A stretch of DNA of 64,000 nucleotides from contig NZ_LT629783.1 of the NCBI RefSeq assembly GCF_900105835.1, positions 3,031,001-3,095,000 on the forward strand, written 5' to 3'. Origin of the DNA: Pseudomonas fragi. Its GTDB lineage: Bacteria > Pseudomonadota > Gammaproteobacteria > Pseudomonadales > Pseudomonadaceae. Under the pieces are notes generated by a model. That model saw nothing but the letters and a program-made list of their open reading frames with translations. It did no database searches and had not been told where the DNA came from. The translations under genes and the position numbers were made by a program. This document shows, in pieces, positions 56,664-63,705 of the stretch; position 1 is the first letter of the stretch; each line of letters opens with the position of its first letter.

Positions 56664-57972
56664 GATGAATTCCTCGCAAGTCGTCAAGTAATGCCCGCCC
56701 GAGTCTGGCGGCGGTTTGCGTATTTGGATCGAGCTTGCGAGTTGCAATCACATCGCGTGCCCGAACCCTATTCGCCTCTGGCAGCAATAACCCTCCTGGT
56801 TCAGATCGCGAGAAATGCTGCCTCACTTCATTAGGTAAAAGTATCGAAGACGCAACATCCTCACTCCGGCCCGCACACATCGCAATAGCCAAATCAACCG
56901 CAGCGAGATTATCTTCGGTGTCATATAGTCTGAAGCGAAAACGGCCTCCCTCAGGCTCGATCCAACCAACCCCCATATTCGCCGCCGCAGCATACTGAGA
57001 TTGAATATTAGAATGCGGTGTTCGGCCAATCATCTTACGGTCTCGCAATCCTTTGAGAATCGCACTTGGATCTGCAATTTGGGTGATGGATGAATAGCCT
57101 TCACCGTAACGAACACACGCTAATATAATCCGAGCTTTTTCAAGAATGGCTCGCGGTTGGGTAGTTTTGTAGGGTGCGAACGCGAAAGACTGTGCGCCAC
57201 CTGACGAGATGATCGCAGGTGCTCGAAGTATATTTTCATTCACCAACTCAAGAACTAAAGGGTTGCTTACCTCTAATGCACTAATCGGCGCGCCCGGATG
57301 AGACCTAGCGGCCTGAAAAACTGACTCGATAGCGCTGTGGCTACCTGGATTTTTGGCGATAAAATTCAACAGCGTTTCGGGATTTTCTTCAGTGAAGAGA
57401 GGAGCGTACAAAATAGGAATGTTGTCCTTGGGCGAATCATACTGCCTTAGGTAGCCGCCAAGATCACCAATATCTATAACCGTCTGAATATCAACGGGCT
57501 TTAATCCGAGTTCCAACGCTAGTGTTTCAAGCGGCACGGGGGCGACCGTCAGTCGGTCGATGATTGCCATAGTCGCTTGTTCCAGCTCACCAGGCTTACG
57601 CTCACTCCATTGCTCACCAAGCAAGCCATAGAGTTCCTGAAAAAAAGGAATGTTTTCTTCAATTCGCTTAGGAGCAAACACGTTTGGCACAACGCGAATC
57701 CACCCGATCTGTTCCAAAGTCCCCAGTACTGTCGGCAACGAGTCAGAGGTAATCCCGAGGTTGTTGCAAAAATGGTGGAAGCCAACGATGTTTTCTATGG
57801 TATCCAAACCACGAATGTGTACAGCAAGCTGCGCAGCCATACCGATCTGCCGCGTGACCGGTATCGTAGCCGAAACGCGCAAGTCCGAAACATCACGCAA
57901 GCCTGACTGCACATCTTGCGAGCGTCGGCCGATAATTTCACGATCCATAATTGCTCCAGTTTTTGTGTCCAT
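56653..57972 (-). CDS. Unknown protein, possible winged-helix partner of the PD-(D/E)XK gene
   Basis: A 439-residue protein without recognised family. It is soluble, has no signal peptide, and alternates short helices and strands; segments such as SLPTVLGTLEQIGWIRVVP and DPSAILKGLRDRKMIGRTP look like winged-helix or helix-turn-helix units, suggesting DNA or regulator binding. The start could be the ATG at 57972 (AGGAAG close upstream) or the ATG at 57948 (TGGAGC upstream). It is the first gene of a two-gene operon; its last 11 bases overlap the start of the nuclease-like gene. No catalytic motif is seen. Confidence 0.7.
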   Translation of the reverse strand: MDTKTGAIMDREIIGRRSQDVQSGLRDVSDLRVSATIPVTRQIGMAAQLAVHIRGLDTIENIVGFHHFCNNLGITSDSLPTVLGTLEQIGWIRVVPNVFAPKRIEENIPFFQELYGLLGEQWSERKPGELEQATMAIIDRLTVAPVPLETLALELGLKPVDIQTVIDIGDLGGYLRQYDSPKDNIPILYAPLFTEENPETLLNFIAKNPGSHSAIESVFQAARSHPGAPISALEVSNPLVLELVNENILRAPAIISSGGAQSFAFAPYKTTQPRAILEKARIILACVRYGEGYSSITQIADPSAILKGLRDRKMIGRTPHSNIQSQYAAAANMGVGWIEPEGGRFRFRLYDTEDNLAAVDLAIAMCAGRSEDVASSILLPNEVRQHFSRSEPGGLLLPEANRVRARDVIATRKLDPNTQTAARLGRALLDDLRGIHRVI

Positions 57973-58330
57973 TTTCTTCCTAGAATTTCCAACGGCGATA
58001 TCGGCTTGCGCAGCCTAACTCCCTGCTGGTGCTGTAGCGCTCTCTACCTTGAACGCACTGAAGCAATAACCTCAAATAGATAGCTTTGGTCAAGAGAGAT
58101 AGCCTTTAGCCACTAAAAAATTTTTGGAACACACCATCAGCGACATGACAGAAGCCTATAGCTCTAGCAAGCATCCCTCCTACGCCACACCCCCCTACCA
58201 CTATCAAAAAAGTAGACAAGTCTGATAGCTCGACGACCTCCACCCGAGCACTATCAAATACCTATTGTTAATAGCTATAGAATAGAATTATCATAGATCT
58301 ATCGAATTTAACTTAAAAGGATAGATCGCA
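57973..58330. other. Divergent gap with CTATCA/TGATAG repeats
   Basis: A 358-bp AT-rich region between the unknown operon and the serine recombinase gene. It holds CTATCA (58201-58206), TGATAG (58223-58228), CTATCA (58251-58256), the palindrome ATAGATCTAT (58293-58302) and a further ATAGATC at 58321-58327 just before the ATG. These repeated TAT-centred elements suit recombinase subsites or operators. Promoters of both operons must also lie here. Confidence 0.55.
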
Positions 58331-58954
58331 ATGAAAGCCCACCTTTATCTGCGAGCGTCTACCAAGGATCAGGACGCGAATAGAGCCAAGATCGCACTGG
58401 AAACATTCGCAGCTGAAAAAGGGCTAACCGTCGCGGGTATCTACGCAGAGAACATCAGCGGGACAAAGCTTAATCGACCCCGATTACTTGCCATGCTTGA
58501 AGCCGCAGAACCAGGTGATATTTGCCTATGCGAATCCGTGGATAGACTCACGCGACTCTCTCAGTCCGACTGGAAGTCCCTGAAAGCTACGATTGAAGCC
58601 AAAGGTTTACGACTGGTCATTGCCGACCTGCCAACCAGCCACCTACTGGTGCAAGATACCGGCATCACTGGCCAAGTCATGGAGGTTGTCAACGGCATGC
58701 TGATTGACCTGATGGCGACAATGGCGCGCCTCGACCAGGAAAAACGCGTGGAGCGTATCCGGCAAGGTATCCAGAACAAGCAAGCGGCTGAACCTGGCTG
58801 GAAACCCACCGGCAAGAGCAAGGACGCGGATAAATGGAAGAGGGTTGAAAGCATTCTGACAAAGTATCCACAGGCTTCCGCTGATGAGGTTGCCAAAATG
58901 GCCGAGTGCGGCGTCGCGACTGTCTACCGTATCAAACGCACACTTAGCGCCTGA
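58331..58954 (+). CDS. Serine recombinase (resolvase/invertase family)
   Basis: A 207-residue site-specific recombinase. The N-terminal catalytic domain has YLRASTKDQDANRAK, where Ser10 is the nucleophile, and the conserved arginines in NRPRLLAML and VDRLTRLSQSDW. A long helix E region follows (MEVVNGMLIDLMATMARLDQEKR), and a C-terminal helix-turn-helix (about 170-205, ASADEVAKMAECGVATVYRIKR). The length is that of resolvases or invertases. The upstream inverted repeats could be its res-like or control site. AAGG precedes the ATG by about ten bases. Target site within the island is unknown. Confidence 0.92.
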   Translation: MKAHLYLRASTKDQDANRAKIALETFAAEKGLTVAGIYAENISGTKLNRPRLLAMLEAAEPGDICLCESVDRLTRLSQSDWKSLKATIEAKGLRLVIADLPTSHLLVQDTGITGQVMEVVNGMLIDLMATMARLDQEKRVERIRQGIQNKQAAEPGWKPTGKSKDADKWKRVESILTKYPQASADEVAKMAECGVATVYRIKRTLSA

Positions 58955-58974
58955 TAAATATTTTCGAACACATG

Positions 58975-58998
58975 AGCCCGCCTAAACGCGGGCTTTTT
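58975..58998 (+). terminator. Intrinsic terminator of the serine recombinase gene
   Basis: A 7-bp stem (AGCCCGC/GCGGGCT) with a six-base loop, followed by TTTT, 21 bases after the stop codon. Confidence 0.85.
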
Positions 58999-59125
58999 GC
59001 TTCCTGCCATGTACCCGGACGCCTTACCTCTACCGCCGACAACTGGATTCAGTCCTTAGGACGCCGAACTACCTGAGCGCGACCAGAACCATCTGAACCA
59101 TAGAAAAATCTAGGCAAACGCTTGC

Positions 59126-59140
59126 ACATTTACAAAATGT
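59126..59140. promoter_or_regulatory. Dyad upstream of the small HTH operon
   Basis: ACATTT-ACA-AAATGT, a perfect 6-bp inverted repeat about 100-150 bp before the operon start, in the otherwise empty gap 58999-59235. It overlaps a possible promoter (TTGCAC at 59122-59127). Candidate operator. Confidence 0.35.
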
Positions 59141-59235
59141 ATGAATCTAACTCTAGGCGCTAAATATTCAACTCCATATGATCCTCCTGCTGCTCGTAGA
59201 AGCAGATCAACCATAAACAAACGAGAGAAGTACCT

Positions 59236-59304
59236 ATGAACATTTACCAACGATCCAAAAGAAGGAAAAGCCGTAATGAGTACCTTAGAAGAGAACGCTC
59301 GTGA
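59236..59304 (+). CDS. Possible leader peptide, 22 aa
   Basis: An ATG with AGAGAAG upstream opens a 22-codon frame encoding a very basic peptide (MNIYQRSKRRKSRNEYLRRE plus RS). It runs through the start of the next gene (59276) in another frame and ends 28 bases inside it. Translation of it could keep the downstream ribosome site accessible. It is a plausible regulatory leader, but may be chance. Confidence 0.3.
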   Translation: MNIYQRSKRRKSRNEYLRRERS

Positions 59305-59710
59305 CTATCTCAGAAATCCCATCAGCTCCTACAGACGCCTAGCGCAGCATCTGAACAACAGTAATCCTCGGACTGACGGTGTTCGCTGGACGAAAGACTC
59401 TGCTTATCATCTGTGCCGCAAGAATGGCATCAGTTCTCCTAGGCCTTGCAGGAGCCAACCCGCAGCAAGCATCACCCAACGTAGCCATACGCGCCAAGCC
59501 ATCACCTTGGCCCTGAGAGACGCCTTGATAGCATCCGGCACCATGCTGGACACGCTTGCCCCGTTTAAAATCAACGACATCGCCTACTTGTCCGGCTTCC
59601 CTCTTGCCACAGTTGCAGGTAACTGGGAGAGACTAGAAAGCGAGTTGCTTGCTATAGCTAAACTTCCGCCAAAACCGCGAGCACTTCGCATCCTTGAAGA
59701 CGAGGTGTGA
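59276..59710 (+). CDS. Small helix-turn-helix-like island protein
   Basis: A 144-residue protein of unknown function. The N-terminal stretch SSYRRLAQHLNNSNPRTDG followed by WTKDSAYHLCRKNG resembles the DNA-binding segment found in serine recombinase tails (LAxxLN..G.xT..G..WT). The middle is basic; the C-terminal half is helical (LALRDALIASGTMLDTL and FPLATVAGNWERLESELLAIA). AAGGA precedes the ATG. The next gene begins one base after the stop, so they are co-translated. Likely a regulator or accessory of the mobile unit. Confidence 0.7.
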   Translation: MSTLEENARDYLRNPISSYRRLAQHLNNSNPRTDGVRWTKDSAYHLCRKNGISSPRPCRSQPAASITQRSHTRQAITLALRDALIASGTMLDTLAPFKINDIAYLSGFPLATVAGNWERLESELLAIAKLPPKPRALRILEDEV

Positions 59711-59711
59711 G

Positions 59712-60371
59712 ATGCCCGGTAAAAAAGCCACTCCAAACCAAAGTGCTCAAGCAGTCATTCTCAGAGAAGCTGGGTATAGCATTCCCGCGATTGCACTTCA
59801 GCTAGAGATCAGCGTGAGCACTGCTCAACGCATTTTGAAAACGAATAAGGCAGTCGCTGGCGCTACCCAGCAGAAGCTAATCACAAAGGCCAGGGAGGAC
59901 ATGCTAAACACAGCGTTCGCTCTGGATAAGGTTCAATTGATTGCAGCGTCCCACGTGATAGACGACCTCGCAATCAGCCAGCAAATAAGAAACAAGCTCT
60001 CGATGGCTGTCGAGCAACTTGATTTGACTGATCCCACATCTTTTAGAGCCCTAGCTGCAAGCGCCACCACTCTCAAGCTAACCCAAGATGTCCAGCGCCG
60101 AGCACTCCCTTTAGAAAAGATGAACATGGCCCTCGACGTAGAGGAGATGCCTGTACTCCAGATCCATCTCATGACGGACTTTGACGTCGCCAAACTCAGA
60201 GCAGAGCAACGCCGACAGGATGCGGAGCAAAAAGGAGATACAGAAGGCATGGAAGGAGAACTCGAAACATTGCGCTACCTCGAGTCAAAAGAGGAAGAAG
60301 CCTGGAATGAAACGCTAGCAAATGAAGAGGATGACATCGTCCTCCTAGGCTTTGACAGTGAGATGACCTGA
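59712..60371 (+). CDS. Helix-turn-helix protein, terminase-small-subunit-like
   Basis: A 219-residue protein. The N-terminus (about 9-45, AQAVILREAGYSIPAIALQL then SVSTAQRILKT) is a clear helix-turn-helix of the type found in small terminases and recombinases. The remainder is helical and ends in a strongly acidic tail (ESKEEEAWNETLANEEDD). The ATG at 59712 has GAGGTG four bases upstream and follows the previous stop by one base. A small-terminase role would suggest a phage satellite, but no large terminase is in the window, so a replication or regulatory role for the HUH gene downstream is equally possible. Confidence 0.7.
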   Translation: MPGKKATPNQSAQAVILREAGYSIPAIALQLEISVSTAQRILKTNKAVAGATQQKLITKAREDMLNTAFALDKVQLIAASHVIDDLAISQQIRNKLSMAVEQLDLTDPTSFRALAASATTLKLTQDVQRRALPLEKMNMALDVEEMPVLQIHLMTDFDVAKLRAEQRRQDAEQKGDTEGMEGELETLRYLESKEEEAWNETLANEEDDIVLLGFDSEMT

Positions 60372-60427
60372 TGATGACCGGCCAAGTGTCAAACTCTTAG
60401 ATCGTCGCGTAAGTAGCGAACACCATC

Positions 60428-60492
60428 GCGGCATCCAGGATGCCGCAAATATGAAAATAGGCCCGACCTCATAGCTCGGGCTTTCGAGCCCG
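60428..60492 (+). promoter_or_regulatory. Cluster of palindromes before the HUH gene (candidate origin or leader switch)
   Basis: Three structures lie in 65 bases: a 9-bp inverted repeat GCGGCATCC-A-GGATGCCGC (60428-60446), a stem GCCCGA/TCGGGC (60461-60466 with 60476-60481) and a second stem CGGGCT-TTCG-AGCCCG (60477-60492). The last two share bases 60477-60481 and so exclude each other. They abut the ATG of the HUH-type gene, and no Shine-Dalgarno is free. This could be a double-strand origin nick hairpin or a translational switch. Confidence 0.5.
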
Positions 60493-60494
60493 CC

Positions 60495-61475
60495 ATGACA
60501 GCCCATCAAGAAACCTCAGCCAGAGCAACATCAAACCCGGAGCGCCTCGCAACCGAGCAGCAGGAGTCGCACAGGGTAGTGCCTACAGAAGCCGTCAATG
60601 CAAGTAACGGCGATCCAGCATCTGATCGAGATTTCTCAACCGCTAGGAAAAAACCCGTAAAAAAGCCACCCATAAAAAAGCCTTCAAGCGTAGTTGGGGC
60701 GGCCTATGCAAAGGTATTAGCCATATCAAAGAGAAGTATATTAGGTAAACACACTTCCTCCTTCCCAGGATCTGTATACAGGCGGAAGACCCTACTGAAT
60801 CAATCTGTACCCAACGAAGAACAACTGAAACCATGGAAGCACACGAGTGAGTTTACAAAGCTCGCAGTCGCCGCCACACCACTGTACCGGATGGCTCTTG
60901 CTCGATCTTGGGAGTTGAAAACTTTCACACTGGTGCTCAGCAAGGAGCTCAGCGACCGAATCGACAATGGTGATCGTCAAGCGCTTGAATACATCCGCGA
61001 TCAGATGACAAGGATCGTTCGCTGCACGGTGGATAAACGAGCAGAGTTTCTCTACGCGGTAGAAAAAGCGCCAGCAGCACTTGCTGACGAATCCAGCCGG
61101 AGACGCTGGCACCTTCACGGCTTGATGATTGGACCGGAGGGCTTTTCTAAATCTGGAAAAACAAAGCTTCGACTAAAACTTCGCACCATCAAAGGCGAAG
61201 CTGACTCAGACTTTATGTTTAAGTCACCAGGCGAAAAAATCGGAGCAGACCCTCAGTCTTCCGCCAGGACATGGTGTGTGTATTCGGTAAAAAATGGGCT
61301 CACGGTGGAGCTCGACCCGTTGCTCGCTAAAGAATACGAACTCCCTACCGGAAAGCAGACGTTCATATCCTCCGCCCTAAGGCAGGAGACTGAGAGATGG
61401 CACAAGGGGCGGATGAGCGGCTTAACTGCCCTAGATCTCATTGCAGGAGCTCCTGACCGGCTGTTCCAGCCCTAG
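60495..61475 (+). CDS. HUH-type endonuclease, rolling-circle replication initiator-like
   Basis: A 326-residue protein. The N-terminus (about 1-65) is disordered and ends in a Lys/Pro run (RKKPVKKPPIKKPSS). The core carries, in the right order, the three motifs of HUH endonucleases: motif 1 FTLVLS (144-149), motif 2 the metal-binding WHLHGL (His206, His208) and motif 3 VYSVKN (Tyr263, Lys266, YxxK), a single catalytic tyrosine. Spacing of 62 and 57 residues suits plasmid or phage Rep proteins. The likely job is nicking an origin for replication or transposition of the mobile unit. It is preceded by palindromes. Family assignment by motif only. Confidence 0.72.
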   Translation: MTAHQETSARATSNPERLATEQQESHRVVPTEAVNASNGDPASDRDFSTARKKPVKKPPIKKPSSVVGAAYAKVLAISKRSILGKHTSSFPGSVYRRKTLLNQSVPNEEQLKPWKHTSEFTKLAVAATPLYRMALARSWELKTFTLVLSKELSDRIDNGDRQALEYIRDQMTRIVRCTVDKRAEFLYAVEKAPAALADESSRRRWHLHGLMIGPEGFSKSGKTKLRLKLRTIKGEADSDFMFKSPGEKIGADPQSSARTWCVYSVKNGLTVELDPLLAKEYELPTGKQTFISSALRQETERWHKGRMSGLTALDLIAGAPDRLFQP

Positions 61476-61514
61476 TAATAACGATGCTGCCCAGAGAAGC
61501 CTGCGAATCCACTC

Positions 61515-61919
61515 TCAGCTTTTGAATATGAAGTCATCGAGGGTATTAAGGTGCTTCAAAGCTTGGCCAACATTGAATTTACAGTCGTCATCAATATCCT
61601 TTTGATCCAAAAAATTCCAAAGACTGCTTTGCAGCTGCACACGAGAATCCGCTCTGCGCTCAATATCTCTTATTAGCGCCCGGATTTTTTTGGGATCTCT
61701 GTTCGGGTATGCAGCGCCAGCGTCGTGCATGGACTGAAGATATTGATTGCGGAGTGCAGGCTTTCCACAGGCCTCTAAATAGGCAAGATCATCAGAGGCG
61801 TTGTAGTCAAAAACCATTTGTACGGCCTCAAGATCCTGCTTGGTTGGTGCTGCCCCAACTACACAGGAGAAAGACAACGCTAGGGCAACGCAGGCCGAAA
61901 GCCTTTTCCGAATAACCAC
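61515..61919 (-). CDS. Small secreted protein of unknown function
   Basis: A 134-residue protein with a signal peptide (MVIRKRLSACVALALSFSCVVGA, cleaved near APTKQ). The start is a GTG at 61919 with AAGGAG at good spacing. The mature part is helical with two Cys (EACGK, DDDCKF) that may form one disulfide. The rest is charged (RDPKKIRALIRDIERRADS). It is divergent from the XRE regulator gene (106-bp gap) and convergent with the HUH gene. It is a candidate periplasmic cargo protein; its function is not recognised. Confidence 0.7.
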   Translation of the reverse strand: MVIRKRLSACVALALSFSCVVGAAPTKQDLEAVQMVFDYNASDDLAYLEACGKPALRNQYLQSMHDAGAAYPNRDPKKIRALIRDIERRADSRVQLQSSLWNFLDQKDIDDDCKFNVGQALKHLNTLDDFIFKS

Positions 61920-61981
61920 AAATCACTCCTTGATCACTAATAGGCATTGGCCAGACAATCCAGATGACAGTCTATGCTAAT

Positions 61982-62006
61982 CATAGTATGTCGAATTGTA
62001 GTATGC
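61982..62006. promoter_or_regulatory. Operator-like repeats before the XRE gene
   Basis: Two copies of TAGTATG (61984-61990 and 61999-62005), spaced 15 bases, the first inside the palindrome CATA-G-TATG. They lie between the divergent secreted-protein and XRE genes, where an XRE repressor would be expected to bind. Confidence 0.4.
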
Positions 62007-62025
62007 AAAAAGCGAAATTTGGTGA

Positions 62026-62259
62026 ATGCCTATCTCACCAAAGCAATGCGAGCTTGTCGCAGTTTTTGCCAACAACGTCCGCCGGAAACGACTGGAGCTT
62101 GGGCTCTCGCAGGAAGAATTAGCGGAGCTAGCTGGCGTCCATCGGACTTACATAGGGATGCTGGAAAGGAGCGAAAAAAATGTCACGATATACAATATCT
62201 GGCGCCTCGCATCGGCGCTCCAAATAGAGCCGTCACAGCTGCTGATCGAGCAAAAGTGA
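62026..62259 (+). CDS. XRE-family transcriptional regulator
   Basis: A 77-residue single-domain HTH protein. The helix-turn-helix runs about 25-50 (GLSQEELAELAGVHRTYIGM) with the extended SEKNVTIYNIWRLASAL, the pattern of restriction-modification controller (C) proteins and phage repressors. The ATG at 62026 has GGTG upstream. It probably binds the TAGTATG repeats next to its own start. It is convergent with the Shedu gene (291-bp gap), so it may regulate itself, the secreted protein or defence cargo. Confidence 0.9.
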   Translation: MPISPKQCELVAVFANNVRRKRLELGLSQEELAELAGVHRTYIGMLERSEKNVTIYNIWRLASALQIEPSQLLIEQK

Positions 62260-62550
62260 TGTACAACTCAGCTTGCGCGTCATCACCCTAAAGCACGGTT
62301 TTCTTTGAACCTCAGTGCTCTGCTGAACCTGCTCCAGGAGAATAGAGCTCCATGTAGCCTCCGTTGAACAGGAGGTTGCGCGAAGGCCGCAAAGCAAACT
62401 CATTGCAGGGCCCAGAGCGCTATTTATGACTAAGCCCTTCCACCGACCTCACCACGGATAATTAGCTTTAGTTCAATCGAAGTCAGGCACAGAGGCCGTA
62501 TGCACTAGAGGTCGAGGTGGACCTTCGTTGGCAATTGAGCTATTTCTAAC
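62260..62550. other. Gap between XRE and Shedu genes
   Basis: A 291-bp gap between convergent genes with a short CCTCC-N8-GGAGG dyad and a GGTCGAGGTGGACC near-dyad. No ORF of coding character and no RNA gene was recognised. Confidence 0.4.
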
Positions 62551-63705
62551 CTATGCCTCATTAGCCTCAATTATATGTTTCGCTCGTTCGTAAAGCTCAT
62601 CATAGGTGATGATTTCAGGCTGAACTGTATTTCGACGAAATAGCTCAAAGCTCCTTAATTGCTCACGGTTGACCCCGTGCTCACCGATCAGCTGTTCGAG
62701 AGAACCAACGACTACAAACGCTTTGGGTGAGAAATTGAAAATCTCTTCGTCCGTGGGATACCCATCGTCATCGGTCAGTCGAACAGCGCCCATTAAAGTC
62801 TGGGCGGCAAAGGCTACGGTGCCCTGCACTTGACAAACAGCTCCGGCGAGCTCATCAGAAGGCGCCCAGCACCCCGCTCGATAACTCTTTGTTTTCAACA
62901 GCAGTGTTTTATGCGTTTTTATCTCAACGAAGCATAAACTCGAGGCCCGAGCCCTAGTTTTGAGAAGCGCATCAACTCTTTTGCCGGGCTGCGCAACATC
63001 GTTGCCTTTAACCACTTGCTCCAACCTTTTGTTGTCCAGCCCAGTGGTATATATGTAGCTAAGACCGTAGCCAAAAATCCATGCGTTTTTCTCAAAAAAC
63101 TGCTGCCAAAGACCTTCCGCCGTACAACCCTTGCTGCTTTTTAACCTCTGAAAATATTCTTCATCCTCGAGTAATCTCCGAAAGACCCCCAACTGCTTTT
63201 TTCGATAGCCTATGGCTACAACGTCCTGCTTGGTGAGCGAGTGTTTGACTATCTCTGAGATAAGATCCTCGTTCTCTTTGACCATCCGTTCGGCTTGAGG
63301 TGAAGTCAGAACAATGCGCCTCAGCTCATCATCAGTGATGTTTATCTGGCTACCATTTTCAAAAGCGACAGCCTGGATGTTGGCCAGAAACTCACAAAAC
63401 TTACCTATCTCCTCCCCAACAAATGAGAAACCCGATCCGTACGGTTGACCAGTACCGGAGCTAAACTTTTGCACAGTCAAAACACGGACTCGTCGGTCGT
63501 CCTCCAAAAACTTTGCTGTTATGTAGGTGGCAGCATCTGGTTTGTGACGAACAACGGTTTCATCTCTCTCACGAACATATTCATAACCATCTGCCGATGG
63601 CAGCACCTTAGACGCGATGCGCAGAAGTCGTGTTTTGTCCCCAAAGGACTGGAGGGCGGGACTGATGTAGGTCTTTCCTGGCTTCGGATTCTGGTAGCTG
63701 TCCAT
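62551..63705 (-). CDS. sduA: Shedu anti-phage nuclease SduA
   Basis: A 384-residue single-gene defence protein. The C-terminal DUF4263 domain (about 190-375) has GLWQQFFEKNAWIFGYGLSY, the PD-(D/E)XK core with Asp245 (KRVDALLKT) and Glu261-x-Lys263 (CFVEIKTHKT), and the conserved tail LRSFELFRRNTVQPEIITYD. The N-terminal 180 residues are a divergent sensor domain. The ATG at 63705 is preferred because GGGAGA lies eight bases upstream; an upstream start adds 18 residues. Shedu proteins form tetramers that cleave DNA on phage infection. Carried here as a cargo gene of the tRNA island. Confidence 0.92.
   Translation of the reverse strand: MDSYQNPKPGKTYISPALQSFGDKTRLLRIASKVLPSADGYEYVRERDETVVRHKPDAATYITAKFLEDDRRVRVLTVQKFSSGTGQPYGSGFSFVGEEIGKFCEFLANIQAVAFENGSQINITDDELRRIVLTSPQAERMVKENEDLISEIVKHSLTKQDVVAIGYRKKQLGVFRRLLEDEEYFQRLKSSKGCTAEGLWQQFFEKNAWIFGYGLSYIYTTGLDNKRLEQVVKGNDVAQPGKRVDALLKTRARASSLCFVEIKTHKTLLLKTKSYRAGCWAPSDELAGAVCQVQGTVAFAAQTLMGAVRLTDDDGYPTDEEIFNFSPKAFVVVGSLEQLIGEHGVNREQLRSFELFRRNTVQPEIITYDELYERAKHIIEANEA

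Noticed and set aside
59712..60371. Intact prophage, suggested by the small-terminase-like HTH protein
   Set aside because: No large terminase, portal, capsid or tail gene is present in the window; only the helix-turn-helix is shared.
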